The notes under the pieces: generated by a model
What the model saw: the letters and a program-made list of their open reading frames with translations, nothing else
Databases searched by the model: none
Told to the model about the DNA's origin: nothing
Program-made: the position numbers and the translations under genes
In this document: positions 57,316 through 64,000 of the stretch, in pieces
Layout: each line of letters opens with the position of its first letter
How positions within the stretch are numbered: the stretch's first letter is position 1
From: Nematocida parisii ERTm1
Lineage: Eukaryota > Microsporidia
Direction: 5' to 3'
DNA length: 64,000 bases
NCBI RefSeq assembly: GCF_000250985.1
Contig: NW_013524647.1
Coordinates: 593,061-657,060, forward strand

Positions 57316-57760
57316 TAAGCCTTGTTATAATGCATTATAATAGGAGGGTCTGATCGTACTTGTACTACCGTAATAATGCATTAATGCCTTGTTACTCCGA
57401 TCGTACTGCTGTAATAAGCCTTGTAATAATGCCTTGTTATAATGCCTTGTTGGTCCGATCGTACTTGTACTGCTGTAATAATGCCTTGTTGGTCCGATCG
57501 TACTCGTACTACCGTAATAATGCATTAATGCCTTGTTGGTCCGATCGTACTGCTGTAATAATGCATTGTTATAATAAGGTCCGGTCGTACTCGTACTGCT
57601 GTAATAAGCCTTGTTATAATAATAGGATCCGATCGTACTGCTGTTATAATGCATTATAATAGGATCTGATTGTACTGCCGTAATAATGCCTTGTTACTCC
57701 GATCGTACTGCCTTGTTGGTCCGGTCGTACTTGTACTGCTGTAATAAAGCTATATTGTAT
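57297..57760 (+). repeat. minisatellite grown from the 3' end of Sec13
   Basis: About ten units of CGATCGTACTGCTGTAATAA followed by TGCCTTGTT and a short variable part. The first unit includes the last codons of Sec13 and its TAA. Units vary as TTGTACTACCG or TCGTACTGCTG. It is much richer in G and C than the other arrays and unrelated to the TTATTACACA unit. Confidence 0.85.
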
Positions 57761-57777
57761 CTGGTGCTCTGTTTAAT

Positions 57778-57844
57778 TTCGGGTTATATCGGGTTATTTT
57801 TATATTGAACATTCAAATTTATTCTATCCGGGTTATATCGGGTT
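57778..57844 (-). promoter_or_regulatory. two TAACCCGA doublets between Sec13 and PTP3
   Basis: Doublets at 57778-57795 and 57827-57844, both minus orientation, about 210-280 bases before the PTP3 ATG. The rest of the gap to 58057 is unique sequence, probably the PTP3 promoter, ending in ATACCCGAATG. Confidence 0.4.
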
Positions 57845-58057
57845 GTCCCAGTGGATCACACAGTCCGGCCACAGCGTACTTGAAACACTTTCTGTGTAAA
57901 ACACTGTTTTATCATTAGACTAATCCACAGGATAATAAACATTTCGATGCACCAGATATAAAACCAAACACTAAACAAATTTTCAGATGCAGCCGGTGCT
58001 TGGTTCCCTGCGAAACAGTCTCAGAACAAATGTTTTAGCATAAGGTTTTATACCCGA

Positions 58058-61000
58058 ATGGAAAGGATTCTTATGATCCGAGCGAAAAGAAAAGGAATAT
58101 TTATAATATTGGCATTCTACGCAACCATAGCATATACAAGTACACCAGAAAGTGCACCTCCCAGTGACATACAGGACAGTACACTCCTGCAGTATGAAGG
58201 TACAGAACAGCCACCTGCACCGTATGGAGAGAACTCAGTCGCACAGTACGACGCACATGAAAAGGAAATAATCCCGGCTTGGGCCACTGGCTCAGAGGAA
58301 GTGCACGACTCTACGCACAATGTGTGCTTCAACGGAGTGTGTGAAGAACGCCGCCGTATGGAACAGGATGATAATACGCCAGCAGGGAATCCACACCCGC
58401 CGATCCTCAGAGAAGATGAGGATGAGCACCAGCCACAGTCACCACCGTACCCCGTGCCTACACCCTTCGATCCTGAACGGCCCAGTAGGAATGCAGTGCC
58501 CGTGGGGTACAATCCCTACTTAAACCCGAAACTCGGGAAAATGCCCATCTCAAAGAGCGTCCTCGGGCTGATGGGGGGGACAGACGGACCTGCCACTGGA
58601 TATGGAAATGGTCCTACTAAGGATGATGCCTTGGGCGTACTGTTCTCTATAGGTGATGATGACACGTACTTGCTCCTGTCGTACCTCTCAATGGACCTGC
58701 CCATGAAGAACCTTGTCTCTAACATAACTGTCACTACGGACGAAGTGTCTGCCCAGGACAGGAGGGACTACCTCATGAGTGAGCTGGAAGGGAAGGGAAG
58801 TATTTACGGACTGGATAATGGCCTGAATATTTTATACTCTGCGCAAATGTTCTTCTACATCCCTAAGACGGCCATTTCCCTGATTATCCACGTGGGGAGG
58901 ATAATTTACTCCAAGGAGACCGTGGACTTCCTGCGGCGGTTAAAGCTGAACACGGGCGTATTCACAGAAATCATTGACAGGGACGGGAAGAAAGTCTTCT
59001 ACATCCCGGTGTACGGTGGGACTATTGCACTTGCAAACCCTTCCATACCGATTGTGAGCCAGTACTTGATTACGTCAGAGGGGTACGGTATATCCCTGCT
59101 TAAAGCCAAGCGGGTGGATATAGAAAAGGGTATCCTAGTGCTGAGCATATCTGCGTATGATGAGGGTGACATAACCCGGGTGGCTGGTACCATACAGAAG
59201 TTCACGTCCGGTGAGGTGAGTAACCCGTTCTCAGCCACTTTCGAGCAGTACGGGTTTGAAGAGGAGTCACAGGATGAGGGGGACAGTTCATACACCAGCT
59301 ACTCATCCGTATCTTCATCCTCATCCAGCGTGAAGCGTAAGGGTAAGGGCAAGGGGTCTTCATCCTCACAGGAGGGAGATGGCTCATCTGACAGTTCATC
59401 TGACTCTGATACGGGCAGTCACCCACACAGTAAGCATAAGGGCCACCATGATGAAGATGGTTCATCAAGCAGTGATTCTTCCTCTGAGTCCAAGGAGGCC
59501 GTCCGTGACACGATCGACAGCCTGCTTGAGAAAGCCAGGAAGTGGAGGGAGAAGGCCGCACTCGCCAGTGAAGATAAAAAAGGGTTCAAGAAGCACGCAC
59601 TGAAACAGGCAAAGAAGGCCGAAAGGAAAGCCAAGGCAATCCAGAAGGATGCGTATAATGAAAAATTACTCAAAGCAAGGAGGGAGAGGTCGGCTGAGGC
59701 AGCAGGGTTCGCAGCAGCCAGTGAGACAGAATCTGCTTCTAGACAGGCAGCTGGTGGAGCCGTAATTGAAGGAGAGCACTCCGCATCAACTGGGTCGTCC
59801 TGGTACTCTGGCAGCATGAAGAAGAACACCGCTATAAAAGCCATCATCACCAGTAAAGAGTCAGCAAGTGCAAGTGCATCCGCATCGGCATTTGAGGAAA
59901 GTTCTCGGAAGACTGCCTCCAGCTCATTCACAAGCAGTGGTGCATCTGCCATTATATCAGCCCACCAGAGCAATGAAATGTACTACAAGGGGGTGTCCTC
60001 CTCTGAGTATGCGACTAGGGAGATAAAGCACTCTCTCATGGGGATGACCATGCAGCACGCCTTATTCAGCACACAGGGCCGGATGTACCAGAGCCAGAAG
60101 TACTCCACGTACGGTGTTAGGTCGAGCAGGTCGTCCTCGCGGTGGCTCAGAAGAAGGATCACCCGGATCAGGCGGACTCGCCGTGCAGAGAGCCGGGCAG
60201 CCAGGCAGTTCATGAAGAACGGTGCCACATCCAAGGGGGTGGCAGCTGCAGCTGCTAAGGAACAAGCAGCCCGTGCAGCTGCAATCCGTGCGAGCAGGCG
60301 GGCAGCCCAGGCCAGCCAGGCAGCTGCCTCGTACGCAGCCATGGCAAAGAGGGCCGAGGCACAGAGTAATAAGAAGATGGCCAAGTCCTACAAGAAAACT
60401 GCGAGTAAGCATAAGCAGGCGTACACCCGGCACAGAGCCAGTGCGACTAAGTACGCTGCAGCAGTCGGGCAGTTCAAGGCAGCCAAACTCGCTGAGTGTG
60501 CTAAGCAGTCGGCTATTTTCATGCAGCAGATAAGCAATCCACAGAAGGCAGTCACCGAGCAGGAGATGCTCGACCTAAATAAGGCCGTGGCACAGATACT
60601 TACAAGTTCTCAAATACAACTGCTCAGTCATGCACTGTCAGCAGCACAAGTGCGTGTCCTGACGAGTCTCCTGACCCCACAGCAAGTACAGCAGACACTC
60701 GTGCACATCGGTGCCATGACACCACTGCAGATGCAGGGACTACTCATCCGGCTGCAGCTTAAGGGTATCGAGATACAGAAAGGTGCCATGGCACCCCTGC
60801 CGAATATTGGCATACAGTCGGCCTTCCCACTTGGGTCACCGATGGTAGCCAACATAAGCACGCGTATCACAGGGGCCCCTGCACAAATGACATCTGCTGA
60901 TCTGATTAAGTTCCTGACGAGTGGTCAGTCACTCTTCCAGGCACAGGAATCCCTCGTGTCACAGGAGCAGATTGAGTCCATGAAGATGGAGGCGATCAAG

Positions 61001-61591
61001 CAGTCGCAGATGATCAAGCAGTTAATCACGCAAGTACAGCTCAGTAAGAATGAGATTGAGACAAGAGTCCGTGAGAAGATGTTCAGCGACCGAATGAAGT
61101 CAAGCATCAGCGTGTGCAACCCCATGATGGGCATGCGAACAGGCATGGCCACAGGTGCATTTGATGGGATCTCCTCATCACCTGGGCTACAGCTGGCCGG
61201 GAATGTCTGCCTGGGGAACAACTCATTCAGTGCGATGCGGCAGTTACTGGTCTCACCGAGCGTATCTTCGTACATCGGGATAGACCAGAACATGCTGTCC
61301 GACCTATTATACAACAGGACCCAGAACAATGATCTAATGTGCCTGCTGGCCAAGTCGTCGATGGCGAGTCCGATGTACAGCCAGATGCCGAATGACGAGC
61401 AGTCGTTAATTAATGCGCGTTTCCAGAGTACACAGAACAAGCTATACGGGATATACGGGAATTCACTGGGCCGGCTTGAGCAGGCCCTGGCATCTGCGTT
61501 TAGTCTAATCAGGAACTCATCTGTGAAGTGCAAGCAGACCCTGCAGCAGACTCCGCCTGCCTGTCAGATACAACCGCAACTAAGCGGTTAA
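58058..61591 (+). CDS. PTP3: polar tube protein 3
   Basis: An 1177-residue secreted protein, close to the 1250-residue size known for the family. A signal peptide lies at about residues 8-27, possibly with the true start at the second Met. The proximal part is Pro/Glu/Asp-rich, a folded part lies at about 150-395, then come a Ser/Asp/Lys-rich linker (about 405-480), a long Ala/Lys/Arg-rich helical region (about 490-830) and a Gln/Leu-rich region with SSQIQLLSHALSAAQVRVL. There are few cysteines, as in known PTP3. The protein is part of the extrusible polar tube that delivers the sporoplasm into the host cell. High GC and codon bias point to strong expression in spore formation. Confidence 0.82.
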   Translation: MERILMIRAKRKGIFIILAFYATIAYTSTPESAPPSDIQDSTLLQYEGTEQPPAPYGENSVAQYDAHEKEIIPAWATGSEEVHDSTHNVCFNGVCEERRRMEQDDNTPAGNPHPPILREDEDEHQPQSPPYPVPTPFDPERPSRNAVPVGYNPYLNPKLGKMPISKSVLGLMGGTDGPATGYGNGPTKDDALGVLFSIGDDDTYLLLSYLSMDLPMKNLVSNITVTTDEVSAQDRRDYLMSELEGKGSIYGLDNGLNILYSAQMFFYIPKTAISLIIHVGRIIYSKETVDFLRRLKLNTGVFTEIIDRDGKKVFYIPVYGGTIALANPSIPIVSQYLITSEGYGISLLKAKRVDIEKGILVLSISAYDEGDITRVAGTIQKFTSGEVSNPFSATFEQYGFEEESQDEGDSSYTSYSSVSSSSSSVKRKGKGKGSSSSQEGDGSSDSSSDSDTGSHPHSKHKGHHDEDGSSSSDSSSESKEAVRDTIDSLLEKARKWREKAALASEDKKGFKKHALKQAKKAERKAKAIQKDAYNEKLLKARRERSAEAAGFAAASETESASRQAAGGAVIEGEHSASTGSSWYSGSMKKNTAIKAIITSKESASASASASAFEESSRKTASSSFTSSGASAIISAHQSNEMYYKGVSSSEYATREIKHSLMGMTMQHALFSTQGRMYQSQKYSTYGVRSSRSSSRWLRRRITRIRRTRRAESRAARQFMKNGATSKGVAAAAAKEQAARAAAIRASRRAAQASQAAASYAAMAKRAEAQSNKKMAKSYKKTASKHKQAYTRHRASATKYAAAVGQFKAAKLAECAKQSAIFMQQISNPQKAVTEQEMLDLNKAVAQILTSSQIQLLSHALSAAQVRVLTSLLTPQQVQQTLVHIGAMTPLQMQGLLIRLQLKGIEIQKGAMAPLPNIGIQSAFPLGSPMVANISTRITGAPAQMTSADLIKFLTSGQSLFQAQESLVSQEQIESMKMEAIKQSQMIKQLITQVQLSKNEIETRVREKMFSDRMKSSISVCNPMMGMRTGMATGAFDGISSSPGLQLAGNVCLGNNSFSAMRQLLVSPSVSSYIGIDQNMLSDLLYNRTQNNDLMCLLAKSSMASPMYSQMPNDEQSLINARFQSTQNKLYGIYGNSLGRLEQALASAFSLIRNSSVKCKQTLQQTPPACQIQPQLSG

Positions 61592-61641
61592 TTTTAGTAA
61601 TAAATTATCTAAATAATATGCTTTATATTTACAGAAGAAAG

Positions 61642-61646
61642 AAAAA
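61642..61646 (-). terminator. T5 stop after tRNA-Ile
   Basis: Five A residues on the plus strand give TTTTT four bases after the tRNA 3' end on the minus strand. Confidence 0.6.
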
Positions 61647-61649
61647 GGA

Positions 61650-61723
61650 TGCTTTCACCAGGGCTCGAACCTGGGGCCTTCGGGTTATTAGTCCGATGCT
61701 CTAACCAACTGAGCTATGAAAGC
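61650..61723 (-). tRNA. tRNA-Ile (AAT)
   Basis: On the minus strand GCTTTCA pairs with TGAAAGC, with an A discriminator at 61650. D stem GCTC/GAGC, anticodon stem TCGGA/CCCGA with one mismatch at its base, loop CTAATAA with anticodon AAT, and T arm CCAGG-TTCGAGC-CCTGG. No intron. Confidence 0.95.
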
Positions 61724-61859
61724 ACATTCTTTAATTACACTGTGTACAGATGGTGGTAGATGGTGGTATAAGTTAATAATAAAATATAATTAGTATTATT
61801 ATGTACACAGTGTGTTGTAAATTCTGGTGTATTTATATTCTGTTAAATTTTATTTTTTA

Positions 61860-63491
61860 ATGGCCAGGAGGATAATAACAGCAGCACTGCCGTACGTAAA
61901 CAACCTGCCGCATTTAGGGAATATAGTAGGATCACTGCTGGGTGCGGATGTGTACAACAGATATTGCAAGATGCGGGGAATATCCACTGTATTTATAACG
62001 GGGACGGATGAGTACGGGACAGCATCTGAAGTATCAGCGGATAAAGCAGGCTTATCACCGCAGGAGCTCTGTGATATAAACAGTGCCAGGCACAAGGAGG
62101 TATACGACTGGTTTCAAATAAATTACGACATATTTGGCAGGACATCTGTGGACAGGCACAAGGAGATAACGCAGTCTGTGTTCTTAGAAATGTATAATAA
62201 CGGTTATTTTATAGAGAGAGAGGAGGAGAGGTACTTCTGCAGTGGGTGCAGTATGTTCTTAGCGGACAGGTACATAAATGGCACGTGCGGTATATGTGGA
62301 TCGGACAGTGCCAGGGGTGACCAGTGCGATGGGTGCAGTGCCATACTGGCGATAGATGAGATAATCAGTCCGTACTGCAGTACGTGTAAGAGTGTCCCTG
62401 TTAAGAAGATGACCAAGCACTTGTTCTTTGAGCTTAATAAAGTGCAGGATAAGCTGAACCAGTTAATAGAAGAGCACGCTGGGAAATGGTCATCTGTAGC
62501 CAGGCAGATCTCTAATGACTGGAAGAATAAAGAACTTATCCCACGGTGCATAACACGTGACTTAAAGTACAACTGGGGCGTGCCTGTGCCACTGCCTGAG
62601 TATAAGGATAAAGTGCTTTACGTGTGGTTTGATGCCCCGATCGGGTACATCACATTCACAGACATGCTCGGGAAGAGGGGTTGGTGGACAGAGCCAGATG
62701 TAGAATTATGCGAGTTCATGGGGAAGGATAACGTATTCTTCCACTCGGTATTCTTCCCGGGGATGCTCGTGGGGTGCAACCAGGTAAAGTACCCTAATCT
62801 TATATCTGCCACGCATTACTTGACGTACGAAGGGGACAAGTTCAGTAAGTCAATGGGCCGTGGTATATTTGGAAGTGATTTATTAGGCGACCGGATAGGG
62901 TGTGCAGGTGCATGGAGGTTCCACTTAATGAGGCGCCGGCCAGAGACGGGTGATGCAGATTTCTTATGGAGGGAGTTTAAAGAGTCGTACAATACGATAC
63001 TGATCAATACGATCGGGAATCTGTGCAACCGCATCCTGTCCTACGTGAAGAAACGGCTGAATGGGACACTTACCACACCAAAATTAGACAGTAATACGGT
63101 ACAGGGCGTTAACACTGCACTGAATAAGTACATTAACCACATGGATAAAGCAGAAATCCGATCGGCGATCGAGTGCATCGTAGATGTAGCAGGGATGGGT
63201 AACGTATACGTCCAGAAAGCATTTGCAGAGAAAGTGGATAAGGCCGAGATGGGCGTACGGATTTCATCGGCTGTGAATATTCTGGTGGTAATTGGGCGGA
63301 TGCTCTACCCCGTCGTACCCAAGGAGGGGGCCGAACTACTTTCGATCCTAAGGGTAGCCGATCGGAGTATCCCGGACGAGTTCACAGAAGAATTATCGGA
63401 TGGGCACGAAATCGGGGATGTTCATATTTTATTCCATCCACTGACAGACGCACAGGCACAAGCAATGGAATCATTCTGTTGCAACTTATAA
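61860..63491 (+). CDS. methionyl-tRNA synthetase
   Basis: I start at the ATG at 61860 (543 residues). The class I signatures are ALPYVNNLPHLGN (HIGH-type) near the N-terminus and KFSKSMG (KMSKS-type) at about residue 330. A zinc-knuckle insert with paired cysteines (CSGC, CGICG, CDGC, CSTC) at about 125-185 is of the two-knuckle kind. The anticodon-binding helical domain ends the protein without the tRNA-binding or GST-like additions of some eukaryotic enzymes. It charges tRNA-Met in the cytosol. A TAACCCGA doublet (minus) follows seven bases after the stop at 63498-63516. Confidence 0.93.
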   Translation: MARRIITAALPYVNNLPHLGNIVGSLLGADVYNRYCKMRGISTVFITGTDEYGTASEVSADKAGLSPQELCDINSARHKEVYDWFQINYDIFGRTSVDRHKEITQSVFLEMYNNGYFIEREEERYFCSGCSMFLADRYINGTCGICGSDSARGDQCDGCSAILAIDEIISPYCSTCKSVPVKKMTKHLFFELNKVQDKLNQLIEEHAGKWSSVARQISNDWKNKELIPRCITRDLKYNWGVPVPLPEYKDKVLYVWFDAPIGYITFTDMLGKRGWWTEPDVELCEFMGKDNVFFHSVFFPGMLVGCNQVKYPNLISATHYLTYEGDKFSKSMGRGIFGSDLLGDRIGCAGAWRFHLMRRRPETGDADFLWREFKESYNTILINTIGNLCNRILSYVKKRLNGTLTTPKLDSNTVQGVNTALNKYINHMDKAEIRSAIECIVDVAGMGNVYVQKAFAEKVDKAEMGVRISSAVNILVVIGRMLYPVVPKEGAELLSILRVADRSIPDEFTEELSDGHEIGDVHILFHPLTDAQAQAMESFCCNL

Positions 63492-63497
63492 TTACAA

Positions 63498-63516
63498 TTC
63501 GGGTTATATCGGGTTA
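63498..63516 (-). promoter_or_regulatory. TAACCCGA doublet after MetRS
   Basis: Two half-sites ten bases apart, right after the stop of MetRS. Confidence 0.4.
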
Positions 63517-63539
63517 TACAAATTATATACTAATTCAAC

Positions 63540-64000
63540 CGATTATTATCGTATGTATAACAGGTGTATAGCACAGTAAGTGTAATACTTATTACACATA
63601 TACTAATAAATTATCATTACTTATTACACAATGCATATTATATATTACACATTATTACTTGTTACACTATACATAATAAATAATATACATATATTATTAT
63701 ATATTACACAATGTATACTAAATAATACACAACGCATACTAAATAATATACATATACATATACTATTACGCATATAACCATATATTCTATAACTGGCTAT
63801 TACTTATTACACATTATTACTTATTACACATATACTATTATATTATCATTACTTATTGTACATATACTATAACTTATTATTCTATTACACATTATTACTT
63901 ATTACACAATGCATACTAAATAATACACAATATTACTCATTACTCTATTACTTATTACACATATACTATTACTTACTATACATATGCTATTATATATTAC
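63540..64000. repeat. intergenic array of TTACTTATTACACATA units, continues past the window
   Basis: A degenerate array of ACTTATTACACATATACTATT and ACACAATGCATACTAAATAA units, running off the end of the window. Confidence 0.88.

Noticed and set aside
57360-57659. 99-codon frame in the Sec13 minisatellite
   Set aside because: It is the translated minisatellite without complexity or a leader.
1-64000. CRISPR arrays from the many repeats
   Set aside because: Repeats are AT-rich, degenerate and of varying period without unique spacers, in a eukaryotic setting.

Overview
The window looks like a stretch of a microsporidian chromosome. The evidence is a polar tube protein 3 homologue (58058-61591), a minimal set of eukaryotic housekeeping genes (SMC4, MCM2, RuvB-like 1, NMD3, EF2, eL22, NC2-alpha, poly(A) polymerase, Sec13, GPI8, PIG-V/GPI18, TRM8, MetRS), no visible introns, very short gaps or overlaps between many genes, and many secreted or membrane proteins I cannot place. 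The tail-anchored paralogue family, AT-rich coding sequence and nematode-type secretome recall Nematocida-like species, but the genus is an inference from style and not a match I could run.

Layout. 1-5.4 kb is an accessory end: two GC-rich islands with decayed reading frames, an orphan membrane protein, and a tandem pair of the tail-anchored family. tRNA-Asp follows, then a secreted orphan and a thioredoxin-fold membrane protein (5.4-8.7 kb). 9.9-18.8 kb holds a bisphosphate nucleotidase overlapping a secreted orphan, SMC4, PIG-V and tRNA-Arg. 5S rRNA is at 19.2 kb and a stalked member of the tail-anchored family at 20.0-21.8 kb. RuvB-like 1 and NMD3 are packed head to tail at 23.2-26.0 kb. 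26.5-33.9 kb is accessory: an orphan membrane protein, a tiny secreted protein, a fourth family member and a 1047-residue orphan. From 34.6 to 50.9 kb genes are dense: a Use1-like SNARE, GPI8, a poly(A) polymerase, a run of five unidentified membrane proteins, TRM8, a zinc transporter overlapping eL22, MCM2 and NC2-alpha. 51.5-63.5 kb holds EF2 (interrupted near its 3' end), an Asn/Thr/Pro-rich secreted protein, Sec13, PTP3, tRNA-Ile and MetRS.

Between the gene clusters lie long AT-rich arrays built from one recurring unit, TTATTACACA and its reverse complement TGTGTAATAA, present in many decayed forms. A second dispersed element is a doublet of TAACCCGA with 9-10 bp spacing, found mostly at gene boundaries and also inside two coding regions.

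The genes cover chromosome dynamics (SMC4, MCM2), transcription and mRNA 3' ends (NC2-alpha, RuvB-like 1, poly(A) polymerase), ribosome export and translation (NMD3, eL22, EF2, MetRS, TRM8, tRNAs, 5S), and the secretory path with GPI anchoring (Sec13, Use1-like SNARE, PDI-like protein, PIG-V, GPI8). That path would deliver the secreted, tail-anchored and polar-tube proteins that make up the parasite-specific part of the window. All identities come from reading motifs by eye; no database search was possible.
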